NCBI GenBank assembly: GCA_039621445.1
Contig: CP154954.1
Coordinates: forward strand, 18,896,642 to 18,960,641
DNA from: Euglena gracilis
Taxonomy: Eukaryota; Euglenida; Euglenophyceae; Euglenales
DNA: 64,000 nt
Direction: 5' to 3'
The translations under genes and the position numbers were made by a program. The notes beneath the pieces are model-generated. The model was not told where the DNA came from. It saw only the letters and a program-made list of their open reading frames with translations, and made no database searches. Of this stretch, positions 49,345 to 61,105 are shown one piece after another; positions within the stretch are counted from its first letter, which is position 1, and each line of letters begins with the position of its first letter.

Positions 49345-51064
49345 GGCTCCAAACGCGAAGGAGATGTGGGACTTCTTGGCGGCGGTGCAAATGGCCGCCG
49401 CCGTGAAGGACGATTTGGACCAGCAAGGTGTGGTGGTGCAATAGCTGAAGCAAAACATTGTGGCCCAAGAATCGTTCCATGTGGACCTGATGGAGACGGT
49501 GGTCACGGTGAAGGATGATATTGTCAAACTACGGCAGGGTATATCCCACTTCACAAGCTCATGCCCATGGTTGCAACGACGGGGGTGCTGATGACGTGTG
49601 TGAATAAGTACACCCGCGACGCGCTCGGGGACTTCGGTGAAGATCTCCGGAGAGTACGATCCAAGGTGACGGGGGCGGAGGAAAATGCACCGGCGGCAGA
49701 GATGGCGGTGAAGAGCGGTGTGCTGGTGAATTGTCTCACCGAGCTGGTGGAGGTGGTGCACCTCAAGGCCGCACTACAAGAGCTACTACAGGTGAAGGAG
49801 CGTCAGCGTGCCGAGAATGCTCGGCTGCAGAAGAAGACCCACGTCACCGAGGGGCAGTTTTGCCGCCCTCGCACCTAAGATGGATGCGACCGTGGAGGCT
49901 TAAGGCAAAGCTGGGAAGGTGCCCCCGCACCTCGCGGTGAGCTGCAGTATCAGCACACCGAGAACGCATGGCTGAAGGAGCAGGTCAAGTACATGACAGG
50001 GCAAGTGTACACCCTCATCAGCATGGTGAAGGCCGCTGCGACCCGACGACCTAAGGTCGCCAAGCTGCCGTCACCGATGCCGGGGAGGATCCAGAAGGTG
50101 GAGACGGAGAGCCAGAAGCTGAGCACCGAAGCCCAGGCGGTGGCCAATGGCCATGCAACGGCTTGCTGCGGAGTGCCCGGAGAGAAGATCAGGGAAGTGG
50201 AGATCGAAGTGCAGAAGGTGAACGTTCAGACGCAAGCCGTGATGATGGCCGTGCAGCGGCTGGACCAGATCGTCTTCAAGGTGGTCGCATCCTCCCAGGC
50301 CAAGGATGTGCCGGCAATGCCAGCCAAAGCTCAGCCAGCCATGGCTGAGCGGCAACCGATGCCGGTCGCCCGGCCAGTGCCCAATGTGAGGGCAGTCCAG
50401 ATGGAGAATTGCATGCAGCAGGTGAGGTGGCCGTGGTGCAGGAGAAACCTTTGTCCACCCTCTGACCAGCCCTTCGGCTGATCCGGAAGAGGGCCGCGAC
50501 GGGGGGAAGTTTCCCGTCCCTCTCCATCGCGTGCCTTCTGCCGTCCCCGTCGCGAGCGAGTCCGGGTGCGTGAGGTCCGCGTCGCCGCGGTGCGGGCCCG
50601 CCAGCAGCCATGCGTTTCCTCCCCGCGCCGCTGGTCAACTCCGTCATCGGCCTCCAACCCAGGCCGGTTCCCGGGAATCCCGAGGATTGGCCACAGTGGC
50701 GGAGGCAGTTGCTCATGTTCCTTCGGGAACGTGAGCAGGCTTGGTCGTCGATCGCGTCAGCCCAGTGCCTCGCCATGTTCTGCGGGGCTCTTGACGAGGC
50801 CACGGTGCTGATGTTGGACGAGGAGATTGAGTCCAAGGGGGAGCTGGTGTACGCCGTGCTGTTCGCCGACGTGGAAATGGCGAACAGCGGAAAAAATGGG
50901 AGTTCCTGCGGCAAAGAATGAGGAAGCTGAAGCTCGTCAGGAGCGGGAAGCTGACCGAGAAGTCCTGGGGGGAGTACTACGTGCACATGGCGACCATGCC
51001 GGGGCAACCGATGAGCCCTGACGAGGGCGTGCGCTCCATCGCCTATCACCCCACACACGATTAG
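49345..51064 (+). pseudogene. gag-like coiled-coil region, opposite orientation to pol
   Basis: Successive + frames read AKEMWDFLAAVQMAAAVKDD, FHVDLMETVVTVKDDIVKL, ELVEVVHLKAALQELLQVKE and KIREVEIEVQKVNVQTQAVM, which are heptad-rich and suggest coiled coil. They are followed by PLVNSVIGLQPRPVPG and EDWPQWRRQLLMFLREREQ, where W-x-x-WRxQL recalls the start of Ty3/gypsy gag. Stops and frameshifts occur at several points (about 49442, 49560, 49878-49990, 50481-50600, 50895). A stop follows at 51062. Confidence 0.55.
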
Positions 51065-51875
51065 AGCCCCGGCAAGTCCAAGGGACGACACGGGATCCCC
51101 ACACCTGTGCCCAGTATGATCCCATCCTATGTGACACCAAGTGCCTGGGCCTGAGCTGAGCTGCCCCCGGCCATGTGGCACCAGTCAGGGGGACCACCAC
51201 TCGAAGCCGTAAGGCAACCGGCAATTGGATCTCGGCTGGCATGCAAGCCCTCGGATCGATGTTTCCGGGGATGCCCACGTTCCCAGTGTTCCCTTCCGAA
51301 CCCACCGTCTTCACGTACCTCCGTTTGTGCTGTCTGCCGTGCCACCTTTGCCAGCGTCAACGCCTTCGCCGTCTCAGACTGAGTCGTCGTCCAGCCAGGT
51401 CGTAGCCGCACCGGTGGGAGTGCCGCCTCCACCGGTCCCCCAGCGAGCACCCGAGCAGAACCGCCGTGCATGCACACACCAGCACCCACCGTCGTCGGTC
51501 CGGCGTCACAATGTGCTGCTGCTGGTCTTCACTGATGATGAAGGAGAAAAGGAGGATAAAGTAGAAGATGAAGGGGATCAAAACCGCCAGGGAGAAGGTC
51601 CTCGTGAAGACAACGAAGTGTGGTTGGCGGCCCGGGACAAGAGTGAGATGTACGAAGTCGAGGAGAAGGAGGACGATGTCATGCAGGGCCGGGCTGGGCA
51701 CGGGCACAGGAAGGCCCGACAAGGCCCGCTCACTCTGCAGCTCCGGGACGCCTCACAGGTGGGGCACCTCGGACGAGACAATGAAGGATTGGATGGGAAC
51801 AGAAGGGATCAGCTGGGGGAGGGGTGTGGTCACTGGGAAAAGCTGAGGGGGTGGGGCCCCGGGTGGTAGCCAGGA
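51065..51875 (+). other. Proline/serine-rich then acidic open region
   Basis: The + frame 51225-51869 (214 codons) runs from a Pro/Ser-rich part to an acidic part (DDEGEKEDKVEDEGDQNRQG). It follows the gag-like region and may be its C-terminus or unrelated. No domain is recognised. Confidence 0.3.
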
Positions 51876-52299
51876 GGTCGGGTCCCAGCGCTGGGGCTGC
51901 GCAAATTTCGGGAACGGGAGGGGGACTGGGGACGAGTCTCGAGGGCTATTCACTGAGGACTCGGATTGGAGGGGGATAAGTTGGAGTTAGCGTCGAGCTT
52001 GGACTGCAGGAAAATGGGATTGTGGGGATGGGAGTGCGGATGGTGCTGGTGATCGGGGTTATTTTTTTCCTGTTGTTAACTTGCGCTTCCCGAGGCCTAT
52101 CGGGAAAACTTGCGGTGGGGGCTACCACTTCAGAGTCCGCCGCAAGGGCTGGCACATTGTCTGTGTCCCGTTGGGCCGTAGCCTCTTCGTGTGTGGAGAA
52201 TTCTGGGGAGGTGTGCACGCTTACATTAAAAAACGAAGGCTCTCGAGAAAATGTCCTCCAAAGGAAAACGTTGATCGAACAAGCCTCTGCTACCAGTGT

Positions 52300-53400
52300 T
52301 CCCCTCTTGGCGGTTCGGTGACCGTGCGCGGAACGGGGCGGCGGGTGACGGAAAACAGTCACCCAGCTTTCCGGTATTTGGCACACGAGCCCAAAAATCC
52401 CTTTTTTTGTGGCTTTTGGTGCCTGCAATCAGCCAGAACTTGTGTTACAGCAGAAAAATGTTTCAAAAATTTGGGGGGGGGGCGCTTGTTTTGCCAAATC
52501 CTTGGGGATACCTCTGGAGCAATGGGGGTGGGAAGGAAAAACCATTTAAATAAAGGGTAGCGGGGGAGCGAACGGAACACATTCTTGAAGTCTTTGAATG
52601 CCTTGGCTTCTTGCCTGTTGGTTGGCTCGGCCCACTCCTTTTACAATGTATTTTCGCTTGAATTTGAATTGATGATTGACCTTCTCCATTTTGGCTTTGA
52701 CTTATCACTTTAATTGAACGTCTTGAGTTCACCATTTTTGCCCTGGGTCTTTAACGTGCACAATTCTTTAATAAAAAGATTGAAATAAAGAGAACCTGGG
52801 GGAAGTGTACACAGATAATAAAAAAGGTAGCGGAAGGAGGGGGGAAAGTTCGCTAATTCAGGTGTGCAGGCGCCAGGTCGCCTCCTGCCGCCGGCAGGTT
52901 TTCCTTGGAAGCGGTATGTTGAGACGTACTGTCTGAGAGGTTGGGACTACTTCAGGCAGTTGTGCTCTTCCAGCATTGGTCTTGGCATACAAGTGCACAC
53001 ATGTTTAGGTGATGTTAATCTGTCACGTGGTCTTGACTGTGAACTGTGGACAACATCCGCAAGTCAGTCCAACGTCAAATCTGATGGGCCATGGGACACA
53101 GGAATCCCGTATTGGAGGTTCTTCATGCCCGGGTTCGTCCTTAGCCGTTGTTTTCCCCCTACTGCTTTTCTGGAGGGGTCTCTCTGGCATGCAGCTCGGC
53201 TGCGGAACATGAGTCATATACATCCTGGCTGCACACCCCTGCGTCCTCCAGGCGGTAGGAGCCGGCACAAAATCCTCCCAGTGCAGGATTTCTTGAACTC
53301 CCCCAAGCTAGACCAACAGGAGAAGAAAGGGAAACCAAAGGCTAAGAACAAACACCAATTAAGCTCATGCATTGTTTGCTAGTTTCTGAAGGTGAGTGTT
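52300..53400 (+). other. Stretch with one unassigned ORF
   Basis: A 172-codon + frame at 52864-53382 begins MQAPGRLLPPAGFPWKRYVE. Composition is mixed and no family is recognised. Otherwise I see nothing to report. Confidence 0.25.
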
Positions 53401-53404
53401 TTGG

Positions 53405-53450
53405 GAAGCGAGGTACCTCGCACTCCCCCGAGGCAAACCGAAGGGTGTGG
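53405..53450 (-). repeat. Terminal-repeat-like motif of the DIRS family
   Basis: The reverse complement reads cggtttgcctcgggggagtg, matching cggtttgcctcgagggagtg at 62879-62898 in the opposite orientation. It lies about 360 bases beyond the recombinase end of the second DIRS-like element. Confidence 0.45.
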
Positions 53451-53807
53451 AAGGGTCATAGAGGAGGAGGCACAATCACCAAGTGAGCCCACCCGACCCT
53501 GGCAGAAAACAAGACGATCCACGGGGGCTCTGGGAAGGGGTCTCATCCCCGGAATTGTCGACTCCGGAGCGATAGGCCAGCCCACTTTGCCAAAATAGCA
53601 GCAGTGAGGGGTCAAAGCCTGACCTTCGGCTCCACATTTCCCCCAAGTGAGGTCGACTGTAAACCACCCCTAATAATCAGACTGAAGGCCCCACACACCC
53701 CATGTGCCCAGGTAAATCTTTTGGTGGCCAAAAATTGACAATTCAGATGTTTTTTGGGGTCATCTTTACTCTGGGGACGGAGGCTCCACCTAACATTTTT
53801 TGTCGTG

Positions 53808-54570
53808 CCTCTAGTTTTCTTGGCCACCTAACCTCTTATAGTGGGAAAAATATTCTTCAACAGCTTTCCACTGCCCAGTTTCACATATTTTTCTGAGCTC
53901 AACCCCAGTTATTCTCGTCACTTTAACTCCTGTCCCTGGTGGAATGCGGCTCGAATACGACAATGAACTCCAAAGGGCACTGAATTATTTTGGTTAACGA
54001 CGACAAAGAGTCTGCCCTGATTCCACTGAAGGCGGCTTGGAGGGTCAAAAAGAACAGCTCTCCTTGGGATGAAATAGTGGTTGTGAGAGAGACGTTCTCC
54101 CGCAACACGTGCAATGGTGAGATTTGAGCAATTTTTGGAAAAAACCTCAGTCTTTTCTCCTTTCTGCTGTTTGACCATTTCTCCTTATCTTTACATAGTG
54201 AATCGAACATAATAATTTTGCAATCCTTTTCATTTGTGCTAAACCAGAAGATTTGAGCAACATAAAGTGTCTAAACGCCGGGAGCAAATGCAAACGTAAC
54301 TCTGACAGGTTGTGATCAAGTGTGGTAAAGGAAAATGAGGCCAGATGTCTCCGAAAGCAGAGGCCAGGAATACAATAAAGCGCCATGTTTCTGAATATTT
54401 TTGTTCCACGCTTTTTTCTTTAAGGGTTCGAAGGGGATGAAATTTAAACTTCTCCCTAACTCCTGGCAGAAGTCACACCAGCTGAGTACCCTAAACCATT
54501 CTATTTGGTTAATGGCCGGGCTCCTTCGGAACCAATTTGGGCGGGAGAACAATTAGCGTGGTTACCTTGA
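53808..54570 (-). pseudogene. Second DIRS-like element: tyrosine recombinase remnant
   Basis: Minus-strand pieces: ELRLHLLPAFRHFMLLKSSG and LAQMKR (Arg block), then in other frames VVFEPHSTRDRS with the HxxR motif, and ITGVELRKICETGQWKAVEE, EYFSHYKRLGGQEN with the presumed catalytic Tyr. Order and spacing mirror the recombinase at 38.4-39.4 kb. Three frames are needed, so it is inactive. Confidence 0.7.
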
Positions 54571-55620
54571 ACATTATAAAATTTGGCTTGCCAGTTTTGA
54601 ATAGACCTGAGATCTTTACCCTGCACGGTTTGGACTGTAAAACCGAAAAGTGGCTCGGAATCTAGGCAGAGGCGGAGTGTTTGGGTGCAATTTTTGATGC
54701 GTTTTGTCGTCATGTTTAGCTCAAAATAGTACCTTTGGGTCTGGGAGGCAAAAGAACATCGTTTTAGGCAGTTTTTGTCTTCAGATTTATCTCGAGTTTT
54801 TTTCGACCTGCTTTTGACATCAAACCCATGAGTTTCAAGCCAAAACGGGGGGGCCAAGTTGGTGGAAAAGCTCGTCTTCGGCTCAAAAAACAGTTTTTTT
54901 CTGGGTTGGAGAGGCCGAAAAACATGGTATTGGACAAAAATGTGTTCAACTTTTTTTGACTTCTTGACCAAAAGCTGGCGTAAAAAGGCAACGTCAAAGC
55001 AAGCCAACGCTGAACAGAACGGCCGAGAGTGGCCAAAAAGAGCAAAATTGGCCAAAATTGCCGTACCTTGGACTGGGCGAGGAGCTGCAAAGCAATCTCA
55101 ATTATGTTAGATAGGACATTTTAATGGCTTCATTTTGAGGTCTGCGGACATTTCCTTTGATTCCTAACCACTTTTGAGAAGTTTTTGAAAACGGATTTCT
55201 TGAACCAAAAAAAGGACAAAAGATGGCTAGGTCGCAGGCTGGCCGCGCTTTTTTGGGCAATAAATCGGCCAGGTTCCGAGGTAGGCTGGGGATTGTCGGG
55301 AACACAAAATTCGGATAAATTGGGCGTTCCAAGGGCTTTTGCGGACATTTCCTAGGATTTTGCTTCATTTTTTTGATAATTTAAAAAAACGATTTTTTGT
55401 CCCTGGAAAAAACTCCAAGACGGCCCCATAGTTAGGCAACATTTGGCCAAACATGGCCGTACGTCGGGTTAAACGAAGGGTTGAGGGAACCGTAAAGCAT
55501 GGTTTGATAGAGCGTTCCAAGTTCTTCATTTTTGCTGTCTGGACAGCATGGTGCTGACTGCCCAAAAGGTGACCACCATCAAAACTTTTCCTTTGGGAAA
55601 AAGCTGTAGCCTGGCAGGAA
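54570..55620. other. Interval inside the second DIRS-like element
   Basis: T/G-rich sequence with tgtctgcggacatttcct-like words at 55139 and 55341. No coding domain is recognised between the RNase H and recombinase remnants. It may be a later insertion. Confidence 0.35.
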
Positions 55621-55621
55621 A

Positions 55622-56029
55622 TTAGTGAATGTTGAACCACGTGAGGTTAGCATACAACTTCCCGAGGCTTTCTAGATGGCACCGTAGAGCACATGTTACC
55701 TTTGCCTCCCAATGTTGCCATCTGGACGTAAAATTTGCAAGGTTTTGTTTCCTGGGGCGGCAGAAGGACCTGTTTGGAATGTGATGAAGGGTTGGAAATC
55801 TTTTCCAGGATGATGAATCATTTTTTTGTCCAAGGTGTAATCCCCCGCTGTCCTGTCCCCGTCTGCTGAGGGGGTCTGCCAGGTTTTGGCTGGAGGGGAC
55901 CCATTTTACCTCCAGGGTGTCATTTTTAAGGTCAGCCAATGAAAAAGTGGTTGAAAAACTCCGTTGAAAGGGTTCTTTACCCTCCTTTTGCTCAGAAATA
56001 AATAATTTCCTGATTGTGCACACATGCAA
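55622..56029 (-). pseudogene. Second DIRS-like element: RNase H C-terminal remnant
   Basis: Reads LEVKWVPSSQNLADPLSRRG, then in the next frame MIHHPGKDFQPFITFQTGPS and AAPGNKTLQILRPDGNIG. The NLADPLSR block and the following GNKTLQILR-like segment align with CLADRISG and GNKKMPNFVARW of the element at 39-40 kb. Confidence 0.7.
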
Positions 56030-56599
56030 ACTCCTGTGGTTTGCTTTGTAAGGAAATGAGTACGTGAGTGTTTGCTTTGTGAGTAAAATGAGTACGGTGC
56101 GGTGATGAGTACGTCCTACAGATATACATACACCTTAATTTCCCTTTCATGCCATCCTTCTTTGAATGCACCGTTAGGCGCTGAAAACCATGAGACATGA
56201 CGGGAAACTGGGATTATGTTTCACCCAAAGGGGGCTGCTTGTGACTGCCACACCTGGTCCCACCTTGTGCCTGAAAAAAAGCTTTAGGGTGTTGTTCAGT
56301 GGTACATTAGCGTATGCATGTTTTACATTAATGTTTGTCCCCAAGTGACCCTTTTTGAAGGAGAGTGGATGCCTCGCATGTGGTCTCGGTAAAGATTTTA
56401 CAAGGAAATATGTGTTTATTTCTCTGCAGTTTGAAATAGAACTCCATTTTGAGTCTGTGAGGTTTTTTTAAGGCAAAACGTCATTTTCTGTTATCTGAGA
56501 GTTCCTGATTTGACACCAGGAAGCAGGGAAGCAGAGGGGCTGTAAACACACTCCTTTTTTTTGATTCTTTCAGAATCTTTTAGGCCCGCTCCAAATTGG

Positions 56600-56780
56600 A
56601 GCCCTGTGTGCCTGTCACAGACAAAGTTAATGACACTGGGGAACGATCCCGTCCCTGATCAACTTAACGTTGTGAGGGCTGGTATGCTTTCCCCACCATG
56701 GCAAAAAGAGCCTTAATCTCTGTGGGAGAGCTGTGTCCCCACAAGCCATTTCTGCTAGATTCGCCCTTTCCTTAATTGGA
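56600..56780 (-). pseudogene. Second DIRS-like element: start of reverse transcriptase
   Basis: Reads ALPQRLRLFLPWWGKHTSPH and NVKLIRDGIVPQCH, which fits the N-terminal RT pattern RL..F...W...T....V...I..G in DIRS elements. The catalytic core with YxDD is absent before the RNase H remnant, so an internal deletion is likely. Confidence 0.5.
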
Positions 56781-56799
56781 ATCCTGGGGGTGTTGCCAG

Positions 56800-58215
56800 A
56801 CCTGGGATCCCTTGGGCCTGTGGGGCTGGCTAGTCTACTTAGTGGGCCTGCCGTTGGGTCTCTGCTGCAGCCCACCTTGGACGCTGAGCAGGTGTGGCAA
56901 TGGGGTTTTCCACTTCCCTCCTGATGAGACAGCTGGGCAGGGATTGCCTCTGCCCTTGCCTTTTCCTGCGTGCTTCGGGCCTTTTCCCGGACCATCCTCC
57001 ACCTTTTCCTTTTCTATACTTCTTGAACTTGAATATATCGGTTGGGGAAAGTAAAATAAACGACATTCCCTTGTGGGAAGGGTCAGTGATGGAGGTGGAA
57101 GATTTGGAAAAAGCTCCAGGGAAGAACTACGTTTGGCTTTGTTGAGCTTCTCCACCTCATTCTGGATCTTTAGATCCTCTGATGAACACAACTTCTGTTC
57201 CATCTGTTCCTCCGAGTGTGAAAGGTAAGCCTTTTGCTCTCCTCGACCAACCATCTGCCCAGTTCCAAAAGATGCCAAATCAACACCACCGTGCCAGCTT
57301 GCATTCCTTCGTCTATCATTGCATACATCATAGTAAATTTAGAATTATTTGCTGGCTTGACGTCAGCAGCTTGTCCAGCTTGGACGCGGAGCCCTGCCGG
57401 TGGATGTTGACCTCCGGCTTGTCCTTCGGGCCTTGGAAATCGGGTAAACCTTCGAACAATGAACTGATATCCAAATTAAAAGAGTCCAATTCACGCCAGA
57501 GCATTACCTTCTCTATCTCCAGGTTCGCGTGCAGGCTGTGGCAGGTTGTCTCCCAATCAACGGGTTCTTCACCCTCCTACTGTTATTCCTCGTTCGTCTT
57601 CCTGCGCTCGGCCGTTCGCGTCCAACGTCACCGCCATCGTGTCTCGAAGTTCACCAGTGTCGGCGGGGTACTTCCTGATACCCGTATCCTGGTGCCAGGT
57701 TTTACATTGTTGAAGGAAACTCAGGCCTCCTTGTCTCTTAACTCGAAAGACGATCCAGTCTCCTCCTCGAATGCAGGGGCTACTGAGAAGGGAAAGACTC
57801 GTTGGACAGCTTGTTATATGCGGCCATCATGGCCGCTCCGCGTAGCTGCTCCACGGCTTCATCCAAAGCAGGACGATGACCAGTGTTGGTGAGATTGGTT
57901 GATGCGAGACCGGGCTCGTTACCTGGCTGATCTATTTCAGCCGCACATACACTGGGGCAACACCCAAAGAGCTTTGGCCCGGAGCTCGTGACAACGTTTT
58001 TTTCAGGCCACCAAAAGGGCACCGACTGCTCCCCGCGACAGAAATATACCATCGTAGATGGATTGTATCTCCGCCGCGTCCGCACTCGTGATGATTTCGA
58101 CCAGTACTTCTTCCACCATGGAGCAGTAAGGACAGTCAACTTCATCAAAATAGGCACTAAAGGGGAAAAAGCTTAACCTTTCCAAAACATTCACCTTCAA
58201 AAAGCCGGCAAACAA
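56800..58215 (-). pseudogene. Second DIRS-like element: gag-like region
   Basis: Minus-strand frames read VDCPYCSMVEEVLVEIITSA, PALDEAVEQLRGAAMMAAYN, LEIEKVMLWRELDSFNLDIS, LSHSEEQMEQKLCSSEDLKI and a basic part KYRKGKGGGWSGKRPEARRK. They are coiled-coil-like, then basic, and lie upstream of RT, so a gag role is inferred from position. Several frameshifts are present. Confidence 0.45.
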
Positions 58216-58639
58216 GGCATGGCCTTACTTTTGGGCAGTTCAAAGCCCGAGGTGTCCCCATTTTGCTGTCCATGTGGCTCCCACATCTAGGTTTTGGTGT
58301 TTTTCCAACCATGACGCACGTTCATCCAGTGCTTGTCCTAACCATCTGCTCGGGGATAACCCTAGCGCTATCCAGAGCTGCTTCTTCATGCAGGCAAAGG
58401 CTGAAGTCTGCAAGTCAGGTGTTCAATGTTTAAAACAACCAACCAGACCTGATGGGCTCAATATAAGGATTGGAAATTGTATTCAGAATCCGGAACCATG
58501 GCCCATAATATGGCTTCACCACAGGGCTTTGCTCTGCTTTCTGGATCAAAAAAAGCAATTTTCTGTTTTGTTTAATTTTTCTGGCCTTGTTAAGATTTTT
58601 TCGAAGTGCATACAGGTGGTCTGAATAAGAAAGGCGACT

Positions 58640-58960
58640 AATAGCTCGGACGCCGACATAGTGTATGTAGGTTGGGCCACCTTCCGTTGGACGGCCACCA
58701 GTCGGAAGCTTGTACTGAAACTTGCACTGTCGGAGGCTTATACGCCGTGGCACGTCATCAGACGGGGAATTACACACAAGGTCCGGACAACGAGGTTCCA
58801 CATCCTTGCGTGTTGTTTAACTTGCCCGTCGATCCCCGCAGTATGCTCTCTGCCCGTACAGGATCGACCAGGACTCACACGGCGGACCTGGGTTTCGAAC
58901 CCACGACGTCCCGCGTGTGAGCCCAGCACCTTACCGAATAAGATACTCGACGGATACTTG
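58640..58960 (-). mobile_element. Probable tRNA-derived SINE with Pol III-like B box
   Basis: On the minus strand a tRNA-like part (58955 to about 58880) reads ggtaaggtgctgggctcaca, then gtgggttcgaaaccca with a perfect B box ggttcgaaacc (58891-58901). The body that follows, to about 58660, recurs truncated at 44925-45122. The cloverleaf is imperfect, so I call it a SINE head and not a functional tRNA. Confidence 0.55.
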
Positions 58961-59855
58961 CTTGGTGCTACGCGTTAGCTACCTACCGTCGTAGGCTGTC
59001 CCGTCTCTGCACACACTCCCCTCCCAAAGGCCTTACCACACTAGCCCGCTGTGTCACCGTGGCCGTGGCCCCTACACCTTGGGGAATGCATCACACGGCC
59101 GTAGTTGGCTAGTGCCTCTCACGAGTACTGCGTTACCAGGCTGTCGACTTCTGCAGCTCGGGTTGGCAGTTTGCATGTTTTCGTCTTCCACGTGCTCTGT
59201 CTTGGAGCATCCTCCTTCGCGTTCTCCTTCGGCTTGAAACTTTGGAACGGGTTTTCAGTCGCCCTATACTCGGTGCGTTCGCCTCCGCCTTCCGGGCGCC
59301 ATGGGGTCCGGCTCTGATCTCCAGTTCGTGTGGCATTGGACAGGTTCCCTCTTTTACCAAGTATACTTCTTCCCCTGTCCCCAAAAAAGCCTCTCTTTCA
59401 CCTTAGGTGGGTAACACATTGTTTCAGCGAAAATAAGAGTATAAAACATTTTGTCAACGAAGCGAAGCACAGAGAGAAGAGGGGGAAAGGATAACAGACT
59501 GTTATAAGTCCGAGGAAGGACAGCAAAATAATATAAAAGAATGCCACTTGTGGAAGGAGAAAGGGAACCGGTTTGGAAATCGTAATAAGATCTGCTAGCA
59601 TGCCAGATTCCTCATCGCAAGAGCAGAGAGCACATGCCTGGTACACACAGATATTTACGTCCAGAGGCGGACGTGACCTCCAGGCCGACAGGAGAAAGCC
59701 CGGCCTCGCGCCCACAGGCATAATTTTTTTTTATGCCACGGTGGCGAAAACCTCCGCTTCTTTCATAGGGCCGCGGCTGAGCAGGGCGGCGTCCAAAAAA
59801 GCAGAAAGTGCCAGTGATTGCTACAGTTATCACCTTTTCAATTTCCGGCGCCGAA

Positions 59856-59857
<2 letters not shown>

Positions 59858-59941
<84 letters not shown>

Positions 59942-60245
59942 CTATATATATATCTCTCTCTATCTCTCTATATGTCTATATATGTATATCTATATATCTC
60001 TATATATGTATATATACATGCATTTCCAATGTATACATATCTATATTATCTATGATATAGCTCTCTATATTATATATTATATATATTCTATATATATATA
60101 AATTGTCTTATATTTATCTTTTTTTCTCCCTCTCTCTTCTATTACGTCTATATATATTATATATATGTACGTATATTACATGTACATATCTATATATACA
60201 TATATATACATATATATATATACATATATGCATATATGTATATAT

Positions 60246-60276
<31 letters not shown>

Positions 60277-60590
60277 TATCTATGTATATATACATATATA
60301 TTATATATATATATATATATTATATATATACATATATGTTGGACATATATATACACACACACACATATATATATATACATATATTTATATATACACACAC
60401 ATATATATATATGTATATATATGTATATATATATGTATACATGTATATATATGTATATATATTTGTATATATATATATGTATATATATGTATATATACAT
60501 ATTTATCCATATATGTCTATACATATAGATATCTATATTATATAATATATATACATATATATATACATATATATACATATATATATCTAT
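59858..60590. repeat. AT-rich microsatellite tract
   Basis: Imperfect tata/tatg/tatc tandem repeats over more than 700 bases. All frames here are artefacts (IYIY patterns). Confidence 0.97.
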
Positions 60591-60706
60591 GTATATCTCT
60601 ATCTATGTCTATCTCTGTCTATCTCTATATGTCTCTCTATCTATCTCTCTATCTCTCCTCTCTCTATCTATCTCTCTCTATATCTCTCTCTCTCTCTATC
60701 TCTCTC

Positions 60707-60795
<89 letters not shown>

Positions 60796-60992
60796 GTCTC
60801 TCTCTCTCTCTCCTTCTCTCTCTTCTGTCTCTCTTTCTCTCTCTCCCTCTCTTCTCCTCTCTCTCTCCCTCTCTCTACTCTCTCTCTCTCCCTTCTCTCC
60901 TCTCTCTGTCTCTCCCTCTCTCTCTCCTCTCTCTCCTCTCTCTCCCTCTCTTCTCTCTCTCTCTCTATATATATACATATATATATATCTCC

Positions 60993-61087
<95 letters not shown>

Positions 61088-61105
61088 TCTCTCTATCTCT
61101 CTATG
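60590..61105. repeat. ct dinucleotide microsatellite tract
   Basis: Long tctctctc arrays with interruptions. The 351-codon + frame spanning 60236-61291 is a repeat artefact (SLSL patterns). Confidence 0.97.

Noticed and set aside
45640-51064. Intact, active retrotransposon
   Set aside because: Stops, frameshifts and two orientation changes interrupt every coding region; no LTR pair was found.
50276-51181. 301-codon minus-strand frame
   Set aside because: It is the shadow of the gag-like + frames, which show coiled-coil periodicity and a W-x-x-WRxQL motif.
57182-57892. 236-codon + frame
   Set aside because: The minus strand reads better as gag-like sequence, in line with the surrounding DIRS-like remnants.
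58880-58955. Functional tRNA gene
   Set aside because: B box is perfect, but acceptor and anticodon stems do not pair properly; the body and a second copy fit a SINE better.
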